A stretch of DNA of 64,000 nucleotides from positions 1,674,001 through 1,738,000 of the forward strand of contig NZ_FNRX01000002.1 in NCBI RefSeq assembly GCF_900105195.1, given 5' to 3'. The DNA is from Rhodococcus pyridinivorans (GTDB lineage Bacteria; Actinomycetota; Actinomycetes; Mycobacteriales; Mycobacteriaceae). The translations under genes were made by a program, and so were the position numbers. A model generated the notes under the pieces. That model did not search any database. It saw only the letters and a program-made list of their open reading frames with translations, and was not told the origin of the DNA. Each line of letters begins with the position of its first letter. Position 1 is the stretch's first letter. Below are positions 38,278 to 45,921 of this stretch, piece by piece.

Positions 38278-39260
38278 TGACAGAGAACGACACCCTCGCG
38301 CAGTACAGCGACTGGGCCTTCGAATCGGCGTTCGCGGTGCTCGTGCTGGCTCTGCTGCTGCTCATCGCCGAGTACGCGACCCACCGGGCCGACGTCGTGG
38401 CGGAACGGGAGCGCGAACTCGTGGCCGCCGGAAGGCAGCAGGCCCCCGCCGAGCGCGCGACCGGGCCGGGACGGATCGACCAGACGCCGAAGCGCACCGT
38501 GTCGCAGCGTCTCGGCAACATGGGACGCGCGCTCGTCGTCGTGGTCGCGGGCCTGCAGCTCGCCTCGATCGTCCTGCGTGGGCTGGCCACCGAGCGGTTC
38601 CCGCTCGGCAACATGTACGAGTTCGTCTCGATGGCGTGCACCGCCGCGGTGATCTTCGGGCTGATCGTCCTCCGCAAGCCGGCCTACCGGATCATGTGGG
38701 TGTACCTGGTGGTCCCCGTATTGATCCTCATGTTCCTCGCGGCGACGGTGTTGTATGCCGACGCCGCTCCCGTGGTGCCGGCCCTCCGATCGTTCTGGCT
38801 GCCGATCCACGTGACGATCATCAGCGTCGGCAGCGGCATCTTCCTCGTCTCGGGTGTCGCGAGCGTGCTGTTCCTGCTGCGCATCCGCTTCCCGAAGGGC
38901 GAGGAGCGCAGCGGTGTGTTCGCGGCGATCGCCGAGCGGCTGCCCGACGCTCAGACCCTCGACCGGCTCGCCTACCGCACCACGATCATCGGCTTCCCGC
39001 TGTTCGGCGCCGGCATCATCCTCGGGGCAATCTGGGCCGAGGCGGCGTGGGGACGCTTCTGGGGCTGGGACCCGAAAGAGACGGTCTCGTTCATCTCGTG
39101 GGTCATCTACGCCGCCTATCTGCATGCGCGTGCGACCTCCGGCTGGCGGAACACCCGCGCAGCGTGGATCAACATCGTCGGCTTCGTCACGGTGCTGTTC
39201 AACCTGTTCATCATCAACATGGTCGTGTCGGGCCTGCACTCGTACGCCGGGCTCAACTGA
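38277..39260 (+). CDS. ccsB: Cytochrome c biogenesis protein CcsB/ResC (haem transport)
   Basis: A 327-residue, about eight-TM protein that carries the haem-handling WWD motif WGRFWGWDPKETVSFISW (about residues 255-272), flanked by His-containing helices (LPIHVTIISVGSG; AAYLHARAT). With ResB it exports haem and ligates it to apocytochrome c. Its ATG overlaps the resB stop by one base (TGATG). Confidence 0.95.
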   Translation: MTENDTLAQYSDWAFESAFAVLVLALLLLIAEYATHRADVVAERERELVAAGRQQAPAERATGPGRIDQTPKRTVSQRLGNMGRALVVVVAGLQLASIVLRGLATERFPLGNMYEFVSMACTAAVIFGLIVLRKPAYRIMWVYLVVPVLILMFLAATVLYADAAPVVPALRSFWLPIHVTIISVGSGIFLVSGVASVLFLLRIRFPKGEERSGVFAAIAERLPDAQTLDRLAYRTTIIGFPLFGAGIILGAIWAEAAWGRFWGWDPKETVSFISWVIYAAYLHARATSGWRNTRAAWINIVGFVTVLFNLFIINMVVSGLHSYAGLN

Positions 39261-39311
39261 GGCTGCTATCGTCGCGCCGTCGTCCGTGACAGTCGACGGG
39301 GGGAGAACGCG

Positions 39312-40277
39312 GTGAATGGGGCCGGTAACGGGTCGTCGGGGCTCGACGGACACGCATTGGACGCGACGGCGCTGGACTCGTCGCTACTTGTACGTCCGGT
39401 CGCCGCGCCGCCGCGGAAGGGCTGGCGGCGGGTCGTCTACCGGGCGACCGGTGGTCGCGTGCACGTGGGGGAGAGTTCCCGGCAGCAACGCAAGGAGGAA
39501 TCGGCCGAGCGGGTGCGTGCACCGCTGCACGGCTGCCATCGGATCGCCCTGCTGAGTCTCAAGGGCGGGGTGGGCAAGACGACCACCACGGTCACGCTCG
39601 GCTCGACCTTCGCGGAGCTGCGTGGCGATCGGATCGTCGCGGTCGATGCGAATCCGGACCGCGGGACGTTGAGTCAGAAGGTGGCCGAACAGACGCCGGC
39701 CACGGTGCGCACGCTGCTGCGCGATCAGTCGCTGCTCGAGACATATGCGGACGTGCGCGCCTACACCTCGCAGAACACGCATCGTCTCGAGGTGCTCGCC
39801 TCGGACACCGATCCGGCGGTCTCGGAGGCCTTCAGCGCCGACGACTACGAACGGACGTTGGGTCTTCTCGAGCGGTTCTACAGCATCGTGCTCACGGATT
39901 GCGGGACCGGGCTCATGCACTCCGCTATGACCGCGATCCTCGAGAACGCCGACACGCTGGTCGTCATCAGTTCCGGTTCGGTGGACGGCGCCCGCAGCGC
40001 ATCGGCCACGCTCGACTGGCTCGACGCGCACGGCTATCGCGAACTCGTCGAACGGTCGTTGGCCGTCGTCAACGCGGTGCGGCCGAGGTCGGGCAAGGTC
40101 GACCTCGACCTCGTGGTGCGACACTTCGAACAGCGGTGCCGCGCGGTCCACGTCCTGCCCTTCGATCCCCACCTCGAAGAAGGGGCGGAGATCGACCTGG
40201 ACCGGCTGCAGTCGGGTACGCGGCGCGCCCTGCTCGGACTCGCCGCGGATATCACCGACGGTTTCGCCGCGCGGTGA
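39312..40277 (+). CDS. MinD/ParA-like P-loop ATPase
   Basis: A 321-residue protein with a disordered ~70-residue N terminus and a deviant Walker A ATPase: IALLSLKGGVGKTTTTVTLG (about residues 77-96, with the signature Lys of MinD/ParA), the switch I region VDANPDRGTLS, and the Walker B-like IVLTDCGTGLMHSAM. The C-terminal part resembles MinD-like ATPases such as mycobacterial Rv0530 and EspI. No obvious partner (ParB, MinE, type VII genes) is adjacent; it follows ccsB by 51 bp. Cell positioning of a membrane complex is possible. Confidence 0.85.
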   Translation: MNGAGNGSSGLDGHALDATALDSSLLVRPVAAPPRKGWRRVVYRATGGRVHVGESSRQQRKEESAERVRAPLHGCHRIALLSLKGGVGKTTTTVTLGSTFAELRGDRIVAVDANPDRGTLSQKVAEQTPATVRTLLRDQSLLETYADVRAYTSQNTHRLEVLASDTDPAVSEAFSADDYERTLGLLERFYSIVLTDCGTGLMHSAMTAILENADTLVVISSGSVDGARSASATLDWLDAHGYRELVERSLAVVNAVRPRSGKVDLDLVVRHFEQRCRAVHVLPFDPHLEEGAEIDLDRLQSGTRRALLGLAADITDGFAAR

Positions 40278-40303
40278 CAGACCGCTCGGCGTAACGCGAA
40301 CGG

Positions 40304-40504
40304 TCAGTCGCCCCGCTCCTGATCGGACTCGCCGGTGCCGTCGCCACTCCGGCGGCGGTGCACCTCGCGATCGACCTTCCACAGGAAGTCGGGATCGTCG
40401 TCCGGCCCCATCACGCGGGACGGCGGACGAGATGTGGGACCGTACGCCTTCCACAGCAGGACGGCGAGTGTCACCGCACCGATGAGTGCCAACAGATAGA
40501 GCAC
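40304..40504 (-). CDS. Small single-TM membrane protein
   Basis: 66 residues: a membrane segment at the N terminus (VLYLLALIGAVTLAVLLWKAYG) followed by a hydrophilic tail rich in Asp and Arg (GPDDDPDFLWKVDREVHRRR). A strong AGGAGGTG ribosome binding site supports the GTG at 40504. It converges on the MinD-like gene with a 26 bp gap. Function unknown. Confidence 0.75.
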   Translation of the reverse strand: MLYLLALIGAVTLAVLLWKAYGPTSRPPSRVMGPDDDPDFLWKVDREVHRRRSGDGTGESDQERGD

Positions 40505-40694
40505 GTTGCACCTCCTGACCGTGGTGGTGCCGGACGAGGACGTGCCCTCGCCGTGCACCTCCGGGCCGCGGCGACCGCAGACCGGTTCGTCCACATTCTA
40601 GGTGGGAGGAACCCGGTCCGGCACGTGGGTTCCGCGGGTGGTCGGCCGAGATCCGGCAGGTGTACGCCGGAGGTGCGGATTCTGCTGTCCCGGA

Positions 40695-40904
40695 TCAGCG
40701 TGTCGCTTCGGTCGTGAGGGAGCGGAGAAGCGCCAGGACCTCGGACTCACGGAAGCGCCGATGGCCACCGGGGGTCCGCAGCGAGCCCAATCGGCCGGCG
40801 TGGGCCCACCGGGTGACGGTCTTGGGATCCACATGGAACAGTGCCGCCACCTGGCCCGGGGTCAGCAGGGATTCCTTCGCGCCGTTGAAAGTGGGTGCGC
40901 TCAT
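40695..40904 (-). CDS. BldC family DNA-binding regulator
   Basis: A 69-residue protein with a single MerR-type HTH: LLTPGQVAALFHVDPKTVTRWA then HAGRLGSLRTPGGHRRFRESEV, almost the BldC consensus. BldC proteins bind AT-rich direct repeats cooperatively and control development or stress in actinobacteria. GGGAGGAC precedes the ATG at 40904; a longer frame upstream has no family support. Direct repeats with an 18 bp period lie immediately upstream (40929-40961) and may be its own target. Confidence 0.9.
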   Translation of the reverse strand: MSAPTFNGAKESLLTPGQVAALFHVDPKTVTRWAHAGRLGSLRTPGGHRRFRESEVLALLRSLTTEATR

Positions 40905-40928
40905 TGCGAATGTCCTCCCGGTTGTCGT

Positions 40929-40961
40929 GATCGTGTTGTTCGACGCGATCGAGTTGTTCGA
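40929..40961. repeat. Direct repeat upstream of the BldC-like gene
   Basis: GATCGTGTTGTTCGA (40929-40943) and GATCGAGTTGTTCGA (40947-40961) match at 14 of 15 positions with an 18 bp period, 25-57 bp before the BldC-like start; a candidate binding site for BldC-type proteins. Confidence 0.5.
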
Positions 40962-41115
40962 TCGGGATGTCCAAGCCCATGGTGGCACCGATACCCCTGG
41001 TTGCTCGAACGGTCTACGGTTGGTAAAGCGGAAGTAATAGACAAAACGGACGGATGTCCGACTTACGGAAATCGACGCGGAGCTCGTCGTCCGGGCGGCC
41101 GGTTAACCTGGAGTG

Positions 41116-41496
41116 GTGAACGACGAACGCCGGAACGAACCCTCGGATACCCCCTCCCAGCCCACTCCACACCCTCACGGTGAGGGCGCCACGGCCGCCG
41201 ACGGTCAGGCGGGGGCCGGGTCTCTGATCCGGGACGTCGCGTTGTACTCGGTGGCCCGACTCGCCCTCGTGGTCGTGCTCACTCTGCTCATTCTCTACGT
41301 TCCTCGGGCATTCGGGGTGGAAATCCCCCTCCTCGTCGCGGCCCTGTTCGCCGTGCTCATCGCCCTGCCCGTCTCGCTCGTGCTCTTCGCGTCGCTTCGG
41401 CGTCGCGTCAACGTGGGCATCGCCGCGGTCGATGAGCGTCGGCGCACCGAACGCGCGGACCTCGAGAAGCGCATGCGCGGCGAGAACGGGCGGTGA
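41116..41496 (+). CDS. DUF4229-like two-TM protein
   Basis: 126 residues: a polar, Pro/His-rich start, two membrane segments ([40 protein letters not shown]) and a basic C-terminal tail ([18 protein letters not shown]). This matches the DUF4229 family of small actinobacterial membrane proteins of unknown role. Two GTG codons in tandem (41113, 41116) are possible starts. It is coupled (GTGA) to the PLP enzyme that follows. Confidence 0.75.
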   Translation: MNDERRNEPSDTPSQPTPHPHGEGATAADGQAGAGSLIRDVALYSVARLALVVVLTLLILYVPRAFGVEIPLLVAALFAVLIALPVSLVLFASLRRRVNVGIAAVDERRRTERADLEKRMRGENGR

Positions 41497-42590
41497 CGGC
41501 GACCGGTGCGGTCGTCGACCGCAGCGCACCCCGGGACTGGGTCGACAACGCGGTCCGGCTCATCGAGGCCGACGCCCAGCGCAGCGCCGACACCCACCTG
41601 CTCCGCTACCCCCTCCCCGCGGACTGGGGCATCGACCTGTACTTGAAGGACGAGTCGACGCACATCACGGGCAGCCTCAAGCACCGTCTCGCGCGCTCGT
41701 TGTTCCTCTACGCCCTGTGCAACGGCTGGATCCGTGAAGGGACCCCGATCATCGAGGCGTCGTCCGGGTCCACCGCGGTCAGTGAGGCGTACTTCGCGCG
41801 ACTCCTCGGCCTCGACTTCGTCGCCGTCGTACCGCGCCGCACCTCACCGGCGAAGGTCGCGCTCATCGAGGCGCAGGGCGGCCGGTGCCACTACATCGAC
41901 CGCCCGCCCGAGATCTACACCGAGGCTCAGCGGCTCGCCGACGAGCTCGGGGGCTGCTTCATGGACCAGTTCACGAACGCCGAGCGGGTCACCGACTGGC
42001 GGGGCAACAACAACATCGCCGAGAGCATCTACTCGCAGATGCGTCTCGAGCGTCATCCCGTGCCGGAGTGGATCGTCGTCGGCGCCGGAACCGGCGGCAC
42101 GAGCGCGACCCTCGGCCGCTACATCCGCTATCGCCGTCACCGGACACGGCTGGCGGTCGTCGACCCGGAGAACTCGGCGTTCTTCGGCGGGTTCGAGACG
42201 GGATCGGCCGACTACACGACCGGCATGCCCTCGCGTATCGAGGGGATCGGACGTCCGCGCGTCGAGCCGTCCTTCGTGCCCGAGGTCGTCGACCGAATGG
42301 TGCGGGTGCCCGACGCGGCGTCCATCGCCGCCATGCGGCACGCGAGCACCGTGCTCGGACGTCGGGTGGGCGGCTCGACCGGCACGAACCTCTGGGGAGC
42401 CTTCGGCCTGATCGCCGAGATGCTCGCGAAGGGCCGTGAGGGCAGCGTCGTGACGTTGCTGTGCGATGGCGGCGAGCGCTACGCCGACACTTATTTCTCC
42501 GACGAGTGGGTCGCTGCCGAGGGGATGGACCTCGCAGGGCCGCTCGCGGTGCTGGAGAAGTTCGCGACCACCGGCGGCTGGCGCCGGTAG
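41493..42590 (+). CDS. PLP-dependent cysteine desulfhydrase-like enzyme (Cds1 type)
   Basis: A 365-residue fold-type II PLP enzyme of the cysteine synthase superfamily. The PLP lysine is Lys63 in [12 protein letters not shown], followed by the phosphate-binding-type [17 protein letters not shown] and [15 protein letters not shown]. It resembles mycobacterial Rv3684 (Cds1), reported as an L-cysteine desulfhydrase producing H2S, more than CysK or CysM: it lacks the usual NPxxSVKDR loop. It probably degrades cysteine to H2S, pyruvate and ammonia. The GTG overlaps the DUF4229 stop; no cysteine biosynthesis gene is nearby. Confidence 0.82.
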   Translation: MTATGAVVDRSAPRDWVDNAVRLIEADAQRSADTHLLRYPLPADWGIDLYLKDESTHITGSLKHRLARSLFLYALCNGWIREGTPIIEASSGSTAVSEAYFARLLGLDFVAVVPRRTSPAKVALIEAQGGRCHYIDRPPEIYTEAQRLADELGGCFMDQFTNAERVTDWRGNNNIAESIYSQMRLERHPVPEWIVVGAGTGGTSATLGRYIRYRRHRTRLAVVDPENSAFFGGFETGSADYTTGMPSRIEGIGRPRVEPSFVPEVVDRMVRVPDAASIAAMRHASTVLGRRVGGSTGTNLWGAFGLIAEMLAKGREGSVVTLLCDGGERYADTYFSDEWVAAEGMDLAGPLAVLEKFATTGGWRR

Positions 42591-42621
42591 AGCCTTCACC
42601 ACCTGCGCAGATTCCGTTTCT

Positions 42622-42637
42622 GTCAATCGTCGTTGAC
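42622..42637. promoter_or_regulatory. Upstream operator dyad (GTCAA-N6-TTGAC)
   Basis: GTCAATCGTCGTTGAC, a 5+5 bp dyad with a 6 bp spacer, overlapping the -35 element of the HTH/Clp-N operon. It is repeated 27 bp downstream. Confidence 0.75.
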
Positions 42638-42661
42638 GCGCCCTCGGTGTCAACCTATATT
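42633..42661 (+). promoter_or_regulatory. Sigma-70-type promoter giving a leaderless message
   Basis: TTGACG (42633-42638), exactly 17 bp, TATATT (42656-42661). The expected start of transcription is at about 42668, the A of the ATG, so the HTH mRNA should be leaderless; there is no ribosome binding site in the 6 bp left. Confidence 0.8.
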
Positions 42662-42665
42662 GACA
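42648..42665. promoter_or_regulatory. Downstream operator dyad (TGTCAA-N6-TTGACA)
   Basis: TGTCAACCTATATTGACA is a perfect 6+6 bp dyad covering the -10 element and ending 2 bp before the start codon. With the upstream copy it fits cooperative binding by a repressor, most simply the HTH protein itself. Confidence 0.75.
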
Positions 42666-42667
42666 AC

Positions 42668-42883
42668 ATGAGTGAAGCCACCACCCTCGCCGCTGCCGCC
42701 GCGAGCTCCGATCCCGCAGTGGGCCTGCGCGCCGTGCGTGCCCTGCGCCGGCTGCTGGAACGGCTCGAGGAGGTCCAGGTCACGAATGCCCGTGAGCGAG
42801 GTTGGTCCTGGCAGGCCATCGCCGACGAGCTCGGTGTCAGCCGCCAGGCGGTCCATCAGAAGCACAATCGGAAGCGCAGGTGA
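42668..42883 (+). CDS. Small helix-turn-helix protein (autoregulator candidate)
   Basis: A 71-residue protein: a helical N-terminal half (AVGLRALRALRRLLERLEEV-like; actual start MSEATTLAAAAASSDP) and a C-terminal HTH WSWQAIADELGVSRQAVHQK ending in NRKRR. There is no ligand domain. Its promoter carries two identical dyads, and it is followed by the Clp N-domain gene, whose nearest in-frame GTG overlaps its stop. The natural reading is a self-repressed two-gene operon in which the partner or a Clp chaperone controls the small repressor. I do not recognise a named family member. Confidence 0.85.
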   Translation: MSEATTLAAAAASSDPAVGLRAVRALRRLLERLEEVQVTNARERGWSWQAIADELGVSRQAVHQKHNRKRR

Positions 42884-42888
42884 TCGAC

Positions 42889-43452
42889 ATGTTCGAACGA
42901 TTCGCCGACGGTGCCAGATCCGCCGTTGTCGCAGCGCAACAGGAGGCGATCCGGGTGTGCGATCCCCGGATCGAGGCGTCGCACCTGCTCATCGGGGCCG
43001 CTGTCGCTGCGGACGAACCGCTGCGGGTCCTGCTCGCGGAGGAAGGTCTCACGGTCGACGGGCTCCGCTCCGACCGGGCCGCCCGCACCGCCGACGCCCC
43101 GCTCGGTGACGAGGACGCCGCGGCGCTCGAAGCGATCGGGATCGATCTCGACGAGGTCCGGAGCCGTCTCGAAGCGGCCTTCGGCAAGGGGGTGCTCGAC
43201 GGGAAGAACGCCGATCGGCGGGGCGTCGCGAACCGGCTCGGTCACATCCCGTTCGACCGGGCGGCGAAGAAGTCGCTCGAACTCGCGCTGCGGGAGGCCA
43301 TCGCACGCCGCGAACGGGTCATCCGTCCCGAGCACATCCTGCTCGGACTGCTGCGCAGCGACGATCCGGCGACCGGCGCCCTCGTGGAAGCGCACGTGCC
43401 GCGCGCGCAGCTCCGTCAGCGCCTGAGCGGCCACCTCGACGCCGCTGCCTGA
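42889..43452 (+). CDS. Stand-alone Clp N-terminal (double Clp-N repeat) domain protein
   Basis: A 187-residue protein containing only the ClpA/ClpC N-domain: repeat 1 FERFADGARSAVVAAQQEAI with ASHLLIGAAV, repeat 2 IPFDRAAKKSLELALREAIA with IRPEHILLGLLR. There is no AAA+ module, so it cannot unfold proteins itself; N-domains of ClpC bind adaptors and phosphoarginine-type substrates, so this could be an adaptor or decoy. The ATG at 42889 is preferred (an in-frame GTG at 42880 overlaps the previous stop). It is coupled to the small HTH gene. Confidence 0.88.
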   Translation: MFERFADGARSAVVAAQQEAIRVCDPRIEASHLLIGAAVAADEPLRVLLAEEGLTVDGLRSDRAARTADAPLGDEDAAALEAIGIDLDEVRSRLEAAFGKGVLDGKNADRRGVANRLGHIPFDRAAKKSLELALREAIARRERVIRPEHILLGLLRSDDPATGALVEAHVPRAQLRQRLSGHLDAAA

Positions 43453-43473
43453 CGTCGTCGAGCCTTCGGGTGG

Positions 43474-44460
43474 TTACCGGGTCGGCTGCGCGGGGGCGAC
43501 GGCGAGCGGACGCCCGGCGACGAGCGGGACGACCGTCGCCGCGACGAGCAGCAGCGTGCCGACCGCGATCGTCGCGAACGGCCACCACTGACGATCCGAT
43601 GTCGCCGTGACCTCCGCAGCCTGCGTGTCCGTAGCGGCCGGCGCGGTGCGCGGCAGCGCTTCGGTGGCCGACCGGACGTTGTCGGCGATGCCACCGACGA
43701 CGTCGGCCACCGGCCCCACACCGTCGACCAGCTGTCCGGTGCCGTCCGTCAGGGCTCGGCCACCGTCGTCGAGGAGAACGAGGCCGTCGCGGAGCTGTCG
43801 CGAGCCGTCGGCGGCCTGCGCCATACCCGCGACGAACTGCGCGTTCGGATCGGTGAGTTCGTAGGCGAGCTGCCGTGCGCCGTCGCGCAACTGCCCGAGC
43901 TGGGCGAGGGTGTCCGGTCCGAGGCCCTGCGTGTCGAGGGTCTCGACGAGCCCGCGCAGTCGGCCGGCCGCGCCCTGCGAGACCGGATCTGCAGACGCAC
44001 CGAGCGTGTCGGCGACAGCTGCGAGTTGCGCGGTGACGTCGCCCTGCATCTCCCCGAAACCGGAGAGCCGGTCGACCACCTCGTCGACGCCACCGCTCAC
44101 CTGGCGGGCACCGTCGCCGAGCATGTCGACACCGCCGTCGAGTTGTCCGAGACCGTCGGCGAGCTGCTCCCCGCCGTCACGGGCCTGCCGGAGACCGTCG
44201 GAGAGCTGGTGGGCACCGTCGTCGAGCTGGGTGCTGCCCTCCGTCAGCTGACCGACCCCGCCGTCGAGCACCGACAGCGGCAGTCCGGCCCGCTGCAGAT
44301 TGCTCCGCGCCTCGTCGACGCCGTCCGCAGAGGGACTCGGCTCTTCCGAGACGGTCGCGACCGTCGTCTGGGGGCGGTCGAGCCAGGCGAAGACCGAACC
44401 CGTGCCCACGAGGAGCAGACCGGCTACAGCGAGAAGCAGGGGGAGAAGACGTGAACGCAC
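43474..44460 (-). CDS. Membrane-anchored heptad-repeat protein (YhgE/Pip-like)
   Basis: A 328-residue protein with one membrane segment at each end (about residues 5-27 and 296-318) and an extracytoplasmic middle of seven-residue repeats of the pattern G-x-x-x-L-x-D. About nine repeats lie at residues 67-130 (GVGQLTE, GSTQLDD, GAHQLSD...) and about six at 225-265. This is the X-Leu-X-X-Gly heptad type found in YhgE/Pip, EsaA-like and some MmpL-associated proteins. It probably forms a long coiled coil or beta-helix outside the cell, possibly docking an exporter. The GTG at 44460 just before the first TM was chosen; a start 100 bp upstream is also open. No transporter gene is adjacent. Confidence 0.78.
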   Translation of the reverse strand: MRSRLLPLLLAVAGLLLVGTGSVFAWLDRPQTTVATVSEEPSPSADGVDEARSNLQRAGLPLSVLDGGVGQLTEGSTQLDDGAHQLSDGLRQARDGGEQLADGLGQLDGGVDMLGDGARQVSGGVDEVVDRLSGFGEMQGDVTAQLAAVADTLGASADPVSQGAAGRLRGLVETLDTQGLGPDTLAQLGQLRDGARQLAYELTDPNAQFVAGMAQAADGSRQLRDGLVLLDDGGRALTDGTGQLVDGVGPVADVVGGIADNVRSATEALPRTAPAATDTQAAEVTATSDRQWWPFATIAVGTLLLVAATVVPLVAGRPLAVAPAQPTR

Positions 44461-44571
44461 GCCGGCCGACGCTACCGTCCGTCGCTGAGAGGCCCCTGAG
44501 GGGGAGGGGCGATCCCGGATGGGCCCGATTTGCCCGTTACGAGACCGAGTTCGGTGTGCCACAGTGGCACC

Positions 44572-44961
44572 ATGATTTCTCTGATACTGCGGTTGATCAT
44601 CAACGCGGTCGGTCTGTGGCTCGCGGTCGAGCTGGTCGACGGGATCGACTTCACCGATCCCGCAGGCACCTCCGACACGACCCGCAAGGTCATCTCGCTC
44701 GTCGTGCTGGCCGCCATTTTCACCGTCGTCAACGCACTCGTGAAGCCGCTGGTGAAGCTGCTGTCGCTGCCGCTGGTGATCCTCACCCTCGGGCTCTTCC
44801 TGCTCGTCGTCAACGCGCTGATGCTCATGCTCACTGCGTGGCTGAGCGGATTCACCGAATACGGCCTCACGATCGACGGTTTCTGGGCGGCGCTGTGGGG
44901 CGGCGTGATCATCGCGATCGTCAACTTCGTCCTCGGCCTGGTCGTCCCGGACCGCGACTGA
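44572..44961 (+). CDS. Phage-holin-family IV / YvlD-like membrane protein
   Basis: A 129-residue protein with four membrane segments (ISLILRLIINAVGLWLAVEL; VISLVVLAAIFTVVNALVKP; VILTLGLFLLVVNALMLMLT; FWAALWGGVIIAIVNFVLGL). The NALVKPLVKLLSLPL stretch is characteristic of the YvlD/DUF360 family, annotated as mycobacterial phage holin superfamily IV. It is a chromosomal membrane protein of unknown role; there is no prophage here. It converges on menA with a 42 bp gap. Confidence 0.85.
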   Translation: MISLILRLIINAVGLWLAVELVDGIDFTDPAGTSDTTRKVISLVVLAAIFTVVNALVKPLVKLLSLPLVILTLGLFLLVVNALMLMLTAWLSGFTEYGLTIDGFWAALWGGVIIAIVNFVLGLVVPDRD

Positions 44962-45003
44962 TCCCGTCCGCCCGCGACCCGGTCCGCCGCGCCCGCGTCA
45001 TGG

Positions 45004-45873
45004 TCAGCCGAAGGCCAGCGCGGGCGCGGTGGCTACCGCCCACACGAGCATCGCGACACCCGAATCGCTGAGCGCCGGGATCAGCGCGAGACCGAGGGCA
45101 CCGGCCCGCACCGGTTTGTGCGCGCGGACCGCGAACGGTGCGGCGAGGAAGCCGGCGAGCGCCCACGGCGTCGCCGCGACCAGCACGAGCGACATCACGA
45201 ACGGCACGACGACCAGCACCAGGTGGAGCGTGCGGGTCCTCGGGTCGCCCAGCTTGACCGCCAGGGTCCGCTTGCCGGTCTCCGCGTCGGTGGCGATGTC
45301 GCGGAGATTGTTCGTCACCAGGACGGCCGTCGAGATCGAGCCGACGGCGACCGCGCAGGCCAGACCCACCCAGTCGACGCGACCGGCCTGAACGAACTGG
45401 GTGCCGAGCACCGCGACCAGCCCGAAGAACACGAAGACGCCGATCTCACCGAAGCCGCTGTAGCCGTACGGGTTCTTTCCGCCGGTGTAGTACCAGGCCC
45501 CGGCGATGCAGACCGCGCCGACGAGCACGAGCCACCAGGCGGTCGTGACGGCGAGAGCGAGTCCCGCGACGGCCGCGATGCCGAAGCACACGAACGCCGC
45601 GCGCTTGACGGCGCCGGGGCTCGCCGCCCCCGAACCCACGAGCCGCATCGGGCCGACCCGCTCGTCGTCGGTGCCGCGGATGCCGTCGGAGTAGTCGTTG
45701 GCGAAGTTCACGCCGATGATCAGTCCGAGCGCGACGACCAGTGCCAGCAGCGCCTTCCACCACACGGCCTCACCGAGCCACGCCGCAGCGCCCGTGCCCG
45801 CCAGGACGGGTGCGATCGCGTTGGGGAGGGTGCGCGGACGAGCGCCTTCGAGCCATTGACCAGCCGTTGCCAT
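45004..45873 (-). CDS. menA: 1,4-dihydroxy-2-naphthoate octaprenyltransferase
   Basis: Membrane prenyltransferase that attaches the polyprenyl chain to dihydroxynaphthoate in menaquinone synthesis. The 289-residue UbiA-family protein begins [20 protein letters not shown], has the first Asp-rich motif [20 protein letters not shown] and the second [20 protein letters not shown], with about eight TM segments. It stands on the minus strand, 48 bp downstream of menE; its likely polyprenyl donor is made by the prenyl synthase near 61 kb. Confidence 0.96.
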   Translation of the reverse strand: MATAGQWLEGARPRTLPNAIAPVLAGTGAAAWLGEAVWWKALLALVVALGLIIGVNFANDYSDGIRGTDDERVGPMRLVGSGAASPGAVKRAAFVCFGIAAVAGLALAVTTAWWLVLVGAVCIAGAWYYTGGKNPYGYSGFGEIGVFVFFGLVAVLGTQFVQAGRVDWVGLACAVAVGSISTAVLVTNNLRDIATDAETGKRTLAVKLGDPRTRTLHLVLVVVPFVMSLVLVAATPWALAGFLAAPFAVRAHKPVRAGALGLALIPALSDSGVAMLVWAVATAPALAFG

Positions 45874-45921
45874 GGATCGATCTTCGCACCCGGGCCTGCC
45901 TGCCGCGTCGTGCGCACCCCG

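Noticed and set aside
40904..40988. N-terminal extension of the BldC-like protein
   Set aside because: The open frame continues upstream, but the GGGAGGAC site and the family N terminus both point to the ATG at 40904.
44572..44961. Prophage remnant, because of the holin-family call
   Set aside because: YvlD/holin IV proteins are common chromosomal membrane proteins; there is no integrase, capsid gene or attachment site nearby.
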